Below are positions 38,287 to 47,856 of a stretch of DNA of 64,000 nt, one piece after another. Positions within the stretch are counted from its first letter, which is position 1; every line of letters starts with the position of its first letter. The notes beneath the pieces are model-generated. The model searched no databases and was not told where the DNA came from. It saw only the letters and a list, made by a program, of their open reading frames with translations. Location of the stretch: the NCBI GenBank assembly GCA_963811685.1, contig CAWESK010000013.1, positions 92,402-156,401 on the forward strand. The letters are read 5' to 3'. This stretch comes from CAIWHR01 sp963811685. Lineage in GTDB: Bacteria; Pseudomonadota; Gammaproteobacteria; Burkholderiales; Casimicrobiaceae. The position numbers were made by a program, and so were the translations under genes.

Positions 38287-39255
38287 ATGACCGCGATCGT
38301 CGCGATCAATCTGGTTGCGCTAGGCGCACTGATCGCGTACACGACCTGGCTCGCGTATCCGCCAACCGAGGCGGTGCGCCTGCGCAACGCGTTGTTGTTG
38401 CGCCGCCGGAACGAAGCCGATTTTTCGTGGACGCCGGACACCGTCCCTGCGGATTTTCGCAGGGAGCGCCTGCCGCCAACCGCCGACTACGCGACGATCG
38501 TGCAATCGCTCGGGATCGGCGAGATGCGGCTCGATTGGGACAAGGCGCGGACGCTGGCCGCCCATCTCGTCGAGCACGCCGCGGACAAGGGTCCCATCCG
38601 ATCGGACCTGTCCACAACCTACCAGCGAATCCGGCAAGGCTACGGCTACTGCGCCGATTTCGTGAAAGCCTACCTGGGCCTCGCGCACGCAGCCGGACTG
38701 TTCGCGCGCCAGTGGGCATTCTCCTTCGACGGGTTTGGCGGGCATGGTCACACCTTCGTCGAGGTGTTCGACCGCCAGCGCGCGCGCTGGGTCTTCGTCG
38801 ATGTGTTCAACAATTTCCACGCGATCGACGCGTCGAGCGGCGAGGTGCTTGCGGCGCTCGAGTTCCGCGATTTCGCCGCGGGCAACCGCGATGGTGTTGC
38901 GATGCGGCCCAACGGCTCGGGCCGCCCGGGCTACATCTACGAATCCAAGGCGCTCGAGTACTATCGGCGCGGCGTTCCGGAGTGGTATATGTGGTGGGGC
39001 AACGCGGTATTTTCCTATTACGACCATCCGCTGGTACGGGTCGCCGGGCGGGTTTCACGCATGCTGGCGCATCTCATCGCGATCGCCGTCGGCGTGCATC
39101 CGAGAATACAGATCTATACGGTCGTCGAGAATCGAGAGCAGACCCGGCGCATCTTCGAGTTGCGCCGGAGGCTGCACTGGATCGGCGCGTTCCTGCTGCT
39201 GCTGCTCGCTTCGCTCGGCGTGCAACTCGCGCTCGGTCACGGAGCGCGGGGATAG
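38287..39255 (+). CDS. Transglutaminase-like membrane protein
   Basis: 322 residues, intact. N-terminal transmembrane helix (about 2-20), a transglutaminase-like core, and a C-terminal hydrophobic helix (about 297-316). The papain-like triad is visible: C122 in GYGYCADFVKAY, H155 in GGHGHTFVEVF and D172 in WVFVDVFNN. Such proteins are cysteine proteases, acyltransferases or cross-linkers. Embedded between the sugar dehydrogenase and a deacetylase, it may act on a peptide or amide group attached to the polymer. No close family assigned. Confidence 0.8.
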   Translation: MTAIVAINLVALGALIAYTTWLAYPPTEAVRLRNALLLRRRNEADFSWTPDTVPADFRRERLPPTADYATIVQSLGIGEMRLDWDKARTLAAHLVEHAADKGPIRSDLSTTYQRIRQGYGYCADFVKAYLGLAHAAGLFARQWAFSFDGFGGHGHTFVEVFDRQRARWVFVDVFNNFHAIDASSGEVLAALEFRDFAAGNRDGVAMRPNGSGRPGYIYESKALEYYRRGVPEWYMWWGNAVFSYYDHPLVRVAGRVSRMLAHLIAIAVGVHPRIQIYTVVENREQTRRIFELRRRLHWIGAFLLLLLASLGVQLALGHGARG

Positions 39256-39260
39256 ATCCG

Positions 39261-40229
39261 ATGGCCGCAGGAATTCGCTGGCTGTTTCATGCCTTGTCGC
39301 CTGGCGGTCGCAGGGGCCGGCTTTCCGTGATGATCTTCCATCGGGTGCTGCGTGAGCGTGACCTCCTGTTTCCCGGGGAGCCGGATGCGGCGCGGTTCGA
39401 CGCCCAATTGTCGCTGCTCAAGCGCTGGTTCCACGTGCTTCCCCTGCCCGATGCGATCCGCGGCCTGCGCGAGGGCCGCCTGCCGCCCCGATCACTCACG
39501 ATCACGTTCGACGATGGCTACGCCGACAACTGCACGGTGGCGCTGCCGATCCTGCAGAGGCACAAGCTGCGAGCGGCTTTTTTCATTGCCACCGACTACG
39601 TCGACGGCGGCCGCATGTGGAACGACACCGTGATCGAGGCCGTCCGCGGTTGTTCGCGGCCCGCGCTCGATCTCGGCGATCTCGATCTCGGCACACATCC
39701 GCTCGGCACGCCGGAAGAGAGATCGCGCGCGATAGCCTCGATCCTCGGCCGGCTGAAGTACCTGCCCCAGGAACAGCGTGAGTCGAAGACTGCCGCGTTG
39801 GCAACTCACTGTGCGGTCGCGCTGCCTGACGACCTCATGCTAACCCGCGACCAGTTGCGGACTCTGCACGACGCCGGGATGACCATCGGCGCGCACACGG
39901 CGAGCCATCCGATTCTCGCGCGCCTTCCCGACGAGCAGGCCAGGTCCGAAATCGCCCGAGGCAAGGCGTGGCTGGAACGGGAAATCGACGAGCCCGTGCG
40001 TTTCTTCGCCTATCCCAACGGCCGACCCGGTCAGGACTACGGCGCGGCGCACGTGCGGATGGTCCGCGAGCTGGGGTTCGACGCCGCCTTCTCGACGGCC
40101 ATCGGGACTGCCGACACGACGTGCGACCTCTATCAGATCCCAAGGTTTCGGCCATGGGGTCGGACCGCGACCCGCTATGGCTTGCGTCTGGCGCAAACCA
40201 TGGCCCGCCGAACTTTCGCCACCGCATGA
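39261..40229 (+). CDS. Polysaccharide deacetylase (NodB fold), second copy
   Basis: 322 residues, intact. The NodB motifs are TITFDDGYADN (first Asp and metal Asp) and IGAHTASHPILA (metal His pair), with FFAYPNGRPGQDYG as a later motif. The N-terminus has MIFHRVLRERD, typical of this subgroup. It lacks a signal peptide, so it probably acts on a cytoplasmic or membrane-bound intermediate. Distinct from the deacetylase at 25841. Its stop overlaps the next glycosyltransferase start (ATGA). Confidence 0.92.
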   Translation: MAAGIRWLFHALSPGGRRGRLSVMIFHRVLRERDLLFPGEPDAARFDAQLSLLKRWFHVLPLPDAIRGLREGRLPPRSLTITFDDGYADNCTVALPILQRHKLRAAFFIATDYVDGGRMWNDTVIEAVRGCSRPALDLGDLDLGTHPLGTPEERSRAIASILGRLKYLPQEQRESKTAALATHCAVALPDDLMLTRDQLRTLHDAGMTIGAHTASHPILARLPDEQARSEIARGKAWLEREIDEPVRFFAYPNGRPGQDYGAAHVRMVRELGFDAAFSTAIGTADTTCDLYQIPRFRPWGRTATRYGLRLAQTMARRTFATA

Positions 40230-41346
40230 ACCGGACGCCCGAGGTGCGAGGAAAGATTACGATCGGGTTGGTGGGCCCTTTGCCGCCGCCCTCCGGCGGA
40301 ATGGCAAATCAGACCCGGCAGCTTGCCCGGCTGCTCGCGGAATCGGGAGTTTCCGTCGATCTCGTACAGGTGAACGCCCCGTATCGTCCCGAATGGGTGG
40401 GGGGCCTGCGCGGTATTCGTGCGATCGTTCGCCTCGTTCCGTATCTTGGAAGTCTTTGGCGCAGCGCCGGCCGGGTCGATCTGTTTCACATCATGGCCAA
40501 CTCGGGCTGGGCGTGGCATTTCTTCGCCGCGCCGGCGATTTGGGTCGCCCACCTGCGCGGAATTCCGGCCGATCGTGAATTATCGGGGCGGCGAGGCGGA
40601 ATCGTTCCTTCGACGCCAAGCTCGATGGATGCGGCCCAGCCTGGCGCGCGCGCGTACGCGTCGTCGTGCCATCCGGATTCCTCGAGCGCGTATTCGCGGA
40701 CTGGGGGGTACGCAACGGAAATCGTCCGCAACATCGTCGATCTCGATCGCTTCGCGCCCGCACCGCAGCCTGCCGGGGCGGACTCACATCGTGGTCACCC
40801 GGAATCTGGAGCAGATCTACGACATTCCCACGGCACTGCGGGCCTTCGCGACGATCCGCGGCCGATTCCCCGACGCGCGCCTGACGGTGGCCGGGTCCGG
40901 CCCGCTGCGCGACGAGCTCGAGCGGCTCGCCGAATCGCTGCATATCGGTCGAGGTCGTTCGCTTCACCGGGAGGCTGGACAACGAACAATTGCCGGCGCT
41001 CTACCGTTCCGCCGATCTGATGCTCAATCCATCGACCGTCGACAACATGCCGATCTCCGTCCTCGAAGCGATGGCGAGCGGCGTTCCGATTGTAAGCACC
41101 GACGTTGGAGGGGTGCCGTTTCTGGTGGAAGACGGCACCACCGCCTTGCTCGTCCCACCGCAATGCCCCGAGAAGATGGCAATCGCGGCAGTCCGCGTGC
41201 TCGGCGAGCCGGCGCTGGCGGCGCGGCTGCGGACTGCGGGCATCGAAACCGCCAAAGGCTATGCGTGGACACAGGTACGCGAGAAGCTCTTCGCGGTGTA
41301 TGCGCGCGCGTTGGGTATCCCCAGCCTGGAGCGCTGCTCACCGTGA
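40226..41346 (+). CDS. Glycosyltransferase family 4 (five frameshifts)
   Basis: Starts MNRTPEVRGKITIGLVGPLP at 40226. The protein crosses frames at about 40576, 40650, 40705, 40778 and 40950, each healed by removing one G: the repaired order is GIPAIVNYRGGEAESFL, VVVPSGFLERVFADWG, ATEIVRNIVDLDRF, PAGRTHIVVTRNLEQIYD, VEVVRFTGRLDNEQLP, then NPSTVDNMPISVLEAMASG, the donor site. About 370 residues when repaired. GT-B enzyme acting on the lipid-linked repeat. The density of breaks here is the highest in the operon. Confidence 0.83.
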
Positions 41347-42772
41347 CTGCCTCGCTCGCCTCGCGCCTGGTTTCCCGCCTGATATTCCCCCTTCAGGAGC
41401 GTTTGAAGGGGCACGACAGCGTCGTCCGCCGTCGCGCGCTCGAACGCAGCCAATGGTGGAGCGCGGACGAACTCGAGCGATACCGCGTGGAGCGCTTGCG
41501 CGATTTCCTGGTCGCTGTCGGCGCGCATGTCCCGTACTATCGCGATCTGTTCGCCGAAGCTCGTTTCGATCCGGCCAGCGTCGAGTCGTTGGGCGATCTC
41601 GCGCGCATCCCGCGTCTTGACAAGGCGCTGATCCGGGCCAACCTCCCGCGTCTCCGTGCGGACGACGCGGGCGCGCTCAAGCGCTACAACACAGGCGGCT
41701 CGAGCGGCGAGCCGCTGATCTTCTACATGGGCAAGGACCGCATCAGCCACGATGTGGCGGCGAAATGGCGTGCCACCCGCTGGTGGGGCGTCGACATCGG
41801 TGACCCGGAAGTCGTCGTCTGGGGTTCGCCGATCGAGCTCGGCGCCCAGGACCGCTTTCGCGAGCTCCGGGATCGGCTGCTGCGCACAAAGCTGCTCCCC
41901 GCGTTCGAGATGTCGGCGGCGAAGCTCGACCGTTTCGTTGCGGAAATCCGGGCGATGCGTCCGCGAATGGTCTTCGGCTATCCTTCGGCGCTCGCGCACA
42001 TCGCGCGCCATGCAGAAGCCACGGGCCAGCGCCTCGACGACCTCGGAATCAAGGTGGCATTCGTGACCTCGGAGCGGCTGTACGATGACCAGAGGGCGCA
42101 AATCGCGAAAGCATTCGGCTGCGGTGTCGCGAACGGCTACGGCGGTCGCGACGCCGGATTCGTCGCACACGAGTGCCCCGAGGGCGGAATGCATATCTCG
42201 GCCGAGGACATCGTCGTCGAGATCGTCGGCCCGACCGGCGAAGTCCTTCCCGCCGGCGAATCCGGCGAAATCGTCGTGACGCACCTCGCGACGCGCGAGT
42301 TTCCGTTCATTCGCTACCGCACCGGCGACATCGGGATCCTGCGCACGCCGCCCCTGTCCGTGCGGGCGCGGCTTGCCGATGCTGGACGAGATCGAGGGCC
42401 GCAGCACCGACTTCGTCATTGCCGACGACGGCACGGTGATGCACGGGCTCGCGCTGATCTACGTCCTGCGCGACATTGCCGGAAATCGCTTCGTTCAAGA
42501 TCGTCCAGGAATCGCGGCAGCACGTGCGGGTGCAGATCGTCGCCGCGGCGCCGCTTACGCCCGCGGTGGAAGCGCGCATCCGCGAAGGATTCCGGGCGCG
42601 CCTCGGAAAAGGCGTCGACGTGCGCATCGAGCCGGTGGCGGAGATCATGCCGGAGCGCTCCGGCAAATTCCGTTATGTGGTGAGTCATGCGTGCCTTAGC
42701 GGAGTTCGTCGTCCGCAGGCGGGACCAGCGACGTTCGAGCAAGACGCTGGATTCCCGCCTGCGCGGGAATGA
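41343..42772 (+). CDS. CapK/PaaK-like adenylate-forming enzyme (two frameshifts)
   Basis: GTG 41343 overlaps the previous stop. Resembles phenylacetate-CoA ligase-type adenylating proteins (CapK) common in capsule loci: ATP-binding YNTGGSSGEPLIFY, VFGYPSALAHIARHAEATG and RYRTGDIG. Two breaks at about 42347 and 42483 are each healed by deleting one base, giving CPCGRGLPMLDEIEGR and IASFKIVQESRQHVR. Substrate unknown; it may activate a carboxylic acid used to decorate the polymer. The assigned stop falls inside a palindromic repeat, so the true C-terminus is probably a little upstream. Confidence 0.82.
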
Positions 42773-42775
42773 CGA
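42748..42775. repeat. Palindromic intergenic repeat unit
   Basis: ATTCCCGC at 42751-42758 and GCGGGAAT at 42763-42770 form a perfect 8-bp inverted repeat with a 4-base spacer, flanked by CTGG and GACG. This matches the common proteobacterial repeat built on the ATTCCCGC...GCGGGAAT palindrome, usually found between genes. It is the only copy I noticed in this window. Confidence 0.75.
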
Positions 42776-42836
42776 AGACGCTTCGATCGCGTCGGTCTCT
42801 CGAGAAAAAAGCAATCATGACGAATCCGCGATTCCA

Positions 42837-43489
42837 ATGACGATCATTCCCTGGCGCGTCAAGGCGTTTCTGTCGCACCACTTTCCGCTCGCGTATCACC
42901 TCGCGGTGAATGCTGGGTCTGCGCGGCAACAGCCAGGAGCACTGGGACCGGATGCTCGAGGCAGTCCTGGGACGACCCGGCGCGGGCCTGGCCGACGAAG
43001 GTCGAGTTGATCGCGTCGCTGAGCCGGCCCGACATGCGGATCCTGGATGTCGCCTGCGGCACCGGCAGCATTCTGCGCGCGCTGAAGCAGCGCGGATATT
43101 CGGACCTGCATGCGCTCGAAATATCCGGCTACGCGCGTGCGCTCGCCTGAATGCGGAAGGCATCCATGCCCGCCGCGGGAAGCTGCCACGCATCGACTTT
43201 CCGGACCGCCAGTTCGATATCGTCATCGCGTCGCAAGTGCTCGAGCACGTCATTCGCCGGGGATTGTTCGCGAGCGAGATTCGCCGCGTGCTAGAACCCG
43301 AGTGGCCGGGCGTTCATCTTCGTTCCCGACAACTGCCTGGGGCCGATCGACGAGCCGGAACACGTGATCGTCTACACGCGCGAATCGCTGCACGGCTTTC
43401 TGGCCAGGCATTTTGCGGTCGACCGCGTCGAACCCATGCGCGACGCGAATCACGCATCTCCCATCCTGTTTGCACAGGTCCGGCCGTGA
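42837..43489 (+). CDS. SAM-dependent methyltransferase (class I, Methyltransf_11-like; about five frameshifts)
   Basis: Starts MTIIPWRVKAFLSHHFPLAY at 42837. Repaired order: LGLRGNSQEHWDRML, SWDDPARAWPTKVELIASL, then SAM-binding MRILDVACGTGSILRAL, AVARLNAEGIHARRG, FDIVIASQVLEHVI, and AFIFVPDNCLGPIDEPEH. Breaks at about 42913, 42971, 43131-43138 (two bases) and 43300 are all consistent with extra G. About 215 residues when repaired. Likely methylates a sugar or lipid-linked intermediate. Confidence 0.82.
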
Positions 43490-43606
43490 GGCCTGTGGGC
43501 CTGACTCGGGTCCGCGGCCGGGCGTCGAAGCGCGGCCGCCGGCCGTGAAGCGTCGACGAGTGTCAGCTCACGCTTCCGGGAACGGGTAACGCTGCGCGAT
43601 CAGGTG

Positions 43607-45042
43607 ATGTCCGCTCTTCGCTGGACCGTCGGAGCGCGGCTGACCGCGCAGGTCGTCACCTGGGCGATCACGCTGATCGTCATTCGCATCCTGTCGCCCG
43701 CGGATTACGGCCTGCTGGCGATGGCCACGGTCTTCATCGGCTTCCTGGCGATGTTTTCCGAGTTCGGCCTGGGATCTGCCATCGTCCAAAGACCCGACAT
43801 CGACGTTCCGACGCTTGCGCCGGACGTTCGGGGTCATCGTCGTGATCCATTTCGCTGCTGGCGGGCTTCGTGCTGGCTGCCGCGCCGCTGATCGCGGATT
43901 TTTTCGCGGAGCCCCGCGTCGTTCCGATCGTGCGCGTGCTCTCCGTGCAGTTCGTCGTTCGCGGCGTTCGCCGTGATTCCCGATGCAATGCTGCAGCGGC
44001 GGATGGAGTTCCGCCGCCGCTCGCTCCTGGACCTGTCCGGCGCGATCGTGAGCAGCGTGACGACGCTCGCTCTTGCGCTCGCCGGCCATGGCGTGTGGGC
44101 GCTGGTCATCGGCAGCCTGCTCAGACAGGCCTGGAAGACGCATCGGCATCAACGTGTTGTCTCCGTTCGGCCACTGGCCGGCATTGTCGCTGACCGGCCT
44201 GCGCTCGTTCCTCACCTATGGCGGGCATCTGACGGGCGCGCAGTTCTTGTGGTTCTTCTTCACCCAGATCGACGTGGTCATCGCCGGCAAGTGGCTGGGC
44301 AAGGAACTCGTCGGATTCTATTCGGTCGCCGTGCACCTCTCGTCGCTGCCGAATCAGCGCATCGCGGCATCATCAATCAGGTGGCGTTTCCGGCGTTCGC
44401 GCGCATCCAGCACGACATCCAGGCGGTCGCGCAGGACACTTCCTGCTCGGGGTGCGCGTGCTGAGCTTTGTCGCGTTCCCGATCCTGTGGGGCATGTCCA
44501 GCGTGGCGCCGGAGATCGTCGAGGTAATTCTCGGCCCGCGGTGGGGTCCGGTGGCGCTTCCGCTCCAGGTGATCGGGTTGGTCATGCCAGTGCGCATGTT
44601 CACTATGTTTATCCCCAACGCGCTTCAGGGCATAGGTCGGTCAGACGTCATCTTCTGGAATTACGTGTGGGCGTCGCTCGTTACGCCTGCGGCGTTTCTC
44701 GTCGGCGTACAGTGGGGACTGCTGGGACTGTGTTTCGCCTGGCTCGCATGGGCGCCGATCGTGTTCTTTCAGATCATGAGGCGGAGCCTGCCGATATTGG
44801 GACTCAGCCTGCGCCAGCTCCTGCTCTCCATCGTGCCTGCAGTTGCGGCGTGCGCAGTCATGTATGCGTCGGTTTCTCTTGCGAGACTGGCGTTGGCCGT
44901 GGTATCGAACGGAGGCGTGCGGTTGGCACTGCTGGTTCTTGTTGGAGTGGCGTCGTACGCCGCAGCGTCCATGGCATTCAACCGCAAGGGAGTTCGCGAG
45001 GTCCGCGATCTGGTCCGAGGCCTCGCGTCACCTGATCGTTGA
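43607..45042 (+). CDS. Wzx-type oligosaccharide flippase (several frameshifts)
   Basis: Membrane protein of the polysaccharide transporter (PST/MATE-like) superfamily. ATG 43607, with GTG immediately before it. The N-terminal segment WAITLIVIRILSPADYGLLA and FLAMFSEFGLGSAIVQ are typical of Wzx; later helices appear after shifts at about 43816, 43855, 43956, 44137, the 44360s and the 44430s (QFLWFFFTQIDVVIAGKW, GIINQVAFPAFARIQHD, LLGVRVLSFVAFPILWG). The last 15 bases overlap the convergent methyltransferase gene. Flips the lipid-linked repeat across the inner membrane; closes the + strand operon. Confidence 0.84.
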
Positions 45043-45837
45043 CATCGGTTTGACGATCTTGATGAGCTTCTTCTTCCGAAGTCCTTCGATGACGGGGCTT
45101 TTCGTTCCAACCTCATGCTCCCAGAACGCGGTATCGTCGAACAGGTCGCACACGAGCGGCAGATGACCGTCTTGGGAGTACAGCACGCCACCCGGTTGGA
45201 GTAGCGGATAGAGATACTTGAGGCACGTCCGCGTAGACGAGACCAGATCGACGTCGAGGTATATCGCGGCGATTGGCTCCTTGAAGCGAGGCAAGGTATC
45301 GTCGAACCAGCCCTTTGTGAACGAACAGACCTCGATACAACCGTATTTGGTAATGTTGGTTCTCACTTCCTCCAGCGTTCCCTTATACGCTCCTGTCGCA
45401 AAATTATCACCATGCGCCGTTGATGCGTGGTCTTCCAAATTCGGTGGAATCCCTTCAAAGGAGTCAAAGACGATCAGCTCGCGGCGCGCTATTTTCGCGG
45501 CGATGCTGAACTTGGCAGTGCTTCCGCCTTTGTAACATCCGGCCTCGACTACGCAACCGGGAATCGAGCTTGGCAAGGTAAGTATCGTCTCAATATAGGC
45601 AAGTATTTCTTCCTGCGTATGCGGGCAATCGACATTCGCTGAAATAATATAGTACTGCTTGATGATTCCGAAACGCGTCCGAAAAGACACGCCCATCTTT
45701 CCATCCCGCAGGAACCCAACGACATCTCTTAGTTTGTCGACCTTGATAATCAGGTCCCAATACTTTCTTCGCACAAAATCGTAAGCCGACGTCGTAAAGG
45801 TGCCTTTGACCACGTTCTTGATCGTTGCCGGTGACAT
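45028..45837 (-). CDS. TylF/MycF-type O-methyltransferase
   Basis: 269 residues from ATG 45837 (GGAG nine bases upstream; a GTG at 45843 is too close to it). Class I methyltransferase of the macrocin O-methyltransferase type: VVEAGCYKGGSTAKFSIAAK as SAM motif, LIVFDSFEGIPP, and AIYLDVDLVSSTRTCLKYL with the metal-binding acidic residues, then SQDGHLP. These enzymes methylate sugar hydroxyls. Base composition is clearly lower in GC (near half) than its neighbours and it is on the opposite strand, so it was probably acquired separately. Intact. Confidence 0.88.
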   Translation of the reverse strand: MSPATIKNVVKGTFTTSAYDFVRRKYWDLIIKVDKLRDVVGFLRDGKMGVSFRTRFGIIKQYYIISANVDCPHTQEEILAYIETILTLPSSIPGCVVEAGCYKGGSTAKFSIAAKIARRELIVFDSFEGIPPNLEDHASTAHGDNFATGAYKGTLEEVRTNITKYGCIEVCSFTKGWFDDTLPRFKEPIAAIYLDVDLVSSTRTCLKYLYPLLQPGGVLYSQDGHLPLVCDLFDDTAFWEHEVGTKSPVIEGLRKKKLIKIVKPMSTIR

Positions 45838-46244
45838 AAGCACATTCTCCGTTTACCAAAAAAAGACTCCGAAGCCATGGATCCAAAAGACCGATCCGCA
45901 AAAAAATGGCACCCACAGTGAAGCACGTTCGAGAAAAATCCTAGAATTGGCGAATGTAGAAGTCAAGCAGCGGACTACTTTACGAACGGAAAGTCGGTAG
46001 CGTGCAATCGGGGCCCCCAGTTGCGTGGTCTGTCCGGTTCCTTCTTGCGCTCTGGCGAGATCTCCCGTCGGCTGCCCCACCCGCGAGAATCCTTTGCTTG
46101 CAGTGTGAGAGGCTGCGCGGGGCCCTTTGGGAGGGCGCGTTCAGTAACCGGGCAAGGTCACGTAGCCGACCCGGACAGTCGGTTTGCACACGTTGACGGA
46201 TGAGTTGTTACGATGGTAGTTTGATCAGCGTCGAGCTGTTCCCC
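45838..46244. other. Intergenic region upstream of the tRNA-like gene
   Basis: About 400 bases with no gene I can support. The first 150 bases are AT-rich and carry the - strand methyltransferase's ribosome-binding site and probably its promoter. Beyond about 46000 the sequence becomes GC-rich, and the promoter-like element described separately precedes the tRNA-like gene. Confidence 0.5.
46193..46222 (+). promoter_or_regulatory. Candidate sigma-70 promoter for the tRNA-like/selA unit
   Basis: TTGACG at 46193-46198 matches a -35 box (TTGACA) at five of six bases. An 18-base spacer leads to TAGTTT at 46217-46222, a weak -10 match. Transcription would start near 46229, about 15 bases before the predicted RNA 5' end at 46245. 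Pattern match only. Confidence 0.35.
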
Positions 46245-46344
46245 GGAGGGGGCTGTGCGTCTGGGTGACGCTCCCGGTTGTGTCAAAGCAACCGGAATCG
46301 GGCCGCAAGGCCTGATGAAGGTCCGATTCCTTACCCCTCCGCCA
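46245..46344 (+). tRNA. tRNA(Sec)-like / unusual class II tRNA with UCA-containing anticodon loop
   Basis: A 100-base cloverleaf ending in encoded GCCA. Acceptor: GGAGGGG (46245-46251) pairs with CCCCTCC (46334-46340); an eighth pair would be G-A. D arm: GCGTC/GACGC around TGGGT (46257-46271). Anticodon arm: a long 7-bp stem (46274-46280 with 46289-46295) around an 8-base loop TGTCAAAG containing TCA. Variable arm: 7 bp closed by GCAA (46298-46315). T arm: AAGG/CCTT around TCCGATT. Long variable arm and discriminator G suit serylation. Oddities: 8-base anticodon loop, no U33, non-standard T loop, 4-bp T stem. It lies 36 bases before a selA-like gene. Confidence 0.6.
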
Positions 46345-46380
46345 GACGCCCCCTTCAAGACAACGCATCGCTCTCCACAC

Positions 46381-47730
46381 GTGGCCCACTCCAAAGCTGT
46401 CCCGCCACCGGTAAATCTAGTCTTGAATCATCCCGATTTGGCGCCGTTGAGGGAACACGTGAGTTCCTCGTGGCTTGTCGGGATCATTCGCCACGAAATC
46501 GAGGATTGGCAGCCGACGACGACTTCTGTCGCCGACGCCGCCGCGCAGGTTGCGGCGGCAGTCGCGCGGCGTGCCGGGACGATGCAGCTTCCACGGCGCG
46601 CCTTCGTCAACGCGACGGGCATCATCATTCATACCGGATGGGGCAATGCGCCGCTTCATCGCGCCGCGCGCGAGCGCCTGCAGCAGGCTGCCGGAGCGAC
46701 GCCCACCGGGGCTGCGGGAACTCCGCCGAGAACCGAAACCTGCGCGATGCTGCTGCGCCATCTGACCGGCGCCGAAGCGGCAACGATTACCACGCAGAAT
46801 GCGGCCAGCCTTCTGCTGGTGTCGGGTGCCATTGCAGCCGGACGCGAAATCGTGGTCGCCGCGCGCGACCTCGTCGAAATCAGCCAACGGGCCAGAATTG
46901 CCGACATTCTGGAGTCGACGGGTGCGCGCGTCGTCGCAGTGGGCAGCGCCAACTGCGTGAACATCGACGATTTCCGGCGCGCGATCACGCCGCAAACGGC
47001 GATGCTGCTGCGCAGTCACGTGTCGAACGTCGCGAGCACCGGGTACGTCGAGCACGTCGCGAGCGCGGAGCTCATCGAACTCGCGCGCGCCTCGAAGATC
47101 ACGTATGTGGAGAACCTCGGCGGCGGAAGCCTTGTCGATCTCGAGGAACAGGGCTTGCCCCCGTGCCCGACATTGCAGCGGGCGATCGCCGACGGCGCCG
47201 ATCTCGTGCTCGCGAGCGGTGACAAGATCATCGGCGGGCCTCAAGCGGGCATCATCGTCGGCAAGCAGGATTTGATCCGCAAGCTGTCCGGGCACTGCCT
47301 CGCGCGGACCTGTCGCTGCAGCAAGCTCACGCTGGCGGCGCTGGAGGCGACGCTCGCGGTGTATCTCGCCGGCCGTGCGTGGAGCGAGATCCCGACGCTG
47401 CGGCTGCTGGGAATGCCCATCGATGCGTTGCATCGCCGGGCGACCGCGATCACAGACGCATGTCGGGCGATCGAAGCCGTCGAGGCAAGCGTGGTGGAAG
47501 ACACGGCTGAGTGCGGAGGGGCCGTATTGCCCGGGGTATCTCTTCCCACCTGGACGGTTCGCCTCAAGCATGGTCACCTGCAGGAAGACGAGTTCCGCGA
47601 AGCGCTGCTTTCGCAGGGCGTCGTCTCGAGGCGAGCCCAGGGCACGGTGATCCTGGATCTGCGCAGCCTTTCGCCAGAGGAAGATCCACTGCTATTGCAA
47701 GCGGTGCATTCGACAGCGGGTCGACACTGA
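46381..47730 (+). CDS. selA: SelA-like PLP enzyme (L-seryl-tRNA(Sec) selenium transferase family)
   Basis: 449 residues from GTG 46381; earlier starts would run into the tRNA-like gene. Fold-type I PLP protein: AFVNATGIIIHTGWGNAPLH aligns with the SelA N-terminal signature, and the PLP-binding lysine is K282 in SGDKIIGGPQAGIIVGK, followed by KLTLAALEATL and EIPTLRLLGMP. SelA replaces the hydroxyl of Ser-tRNA(Sec) with selenium. The HTGWGNAPL variant differs from the usual HTNLGRAPL, so this may be a divergent subgroup. No selB, selD or selenoprotein is visible here, so the product may not be selenocysteine. Confidence 0.83.
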   Translation: MAHSKAVPPPVNLVLNHPDLAPLREHVSSSWLVGIIRHEIEDWQPTTTSVADAAAQVAAAVARRAGTMQLPRRAFVNATGIIIHTGWGNAPLHRAARERLQQAAGATPTGAAGTPPRTETCAMLLRHLTGAEAATITTQNAASLLLVSGAIAAGREIVVAARDLVEISQRARIADILESTGARVVAVGSANCVNIDDFRRAITPQTAMLLRSHVSNVASTGYVEHVASAELIELARASKITYVENLGGGSLVDLEEQGLPPCPTLQRAIADGADLVLASGDKIIGGPQAGIIVGKQDLIRKLSGHCLARTCRCSKLTLAALEATLAVYLAGRAWSEIPTLRLLGMPIDALHRRATAITDACRAIEAVEASVVEDTAECGGAVLPGVSLPTWTVRLKHGHLQEDEFREALLSQGVVSRRAQGTVILDLRSLSPEEDPLLLQAVHSTAGRH

Positions 47731-47856
47731 GCAGTTGGCCACCACTCGACCGTCGCAGTCGTGCCGCCAATCCCTCTGCACCCTCCTCCACCGCGCTCGT
47801 GCGAGACCACGTTCGCGCTCCAGGACATGCATCACGAACGCCGGATGATCTGACAC

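Noticed and set aside
42687..43010. A small open frame across the palindromic repeat at 42751-42770
   Set aside because: Its middle is the translated repeat and its end is the out-of-frame start of the methyltransferase gene; no independent coding signal.
43490..43606. GC-rich inverted repeats (CGGCCG-type) between the methyltransferase and flippase genes as a terminator
   Set aside because: No T-run follows and the genes look co-transcribed; in DNA this GC-rich such short repeats occur by chance.
46255..46380. An in-frame N-terminal extension of the SelA-like protein starting at 46255
   Set aside because: It would cover the tRNA-like gene and its residues look nothing like SelA. GTG 46381 gives the normal N-terminal length.
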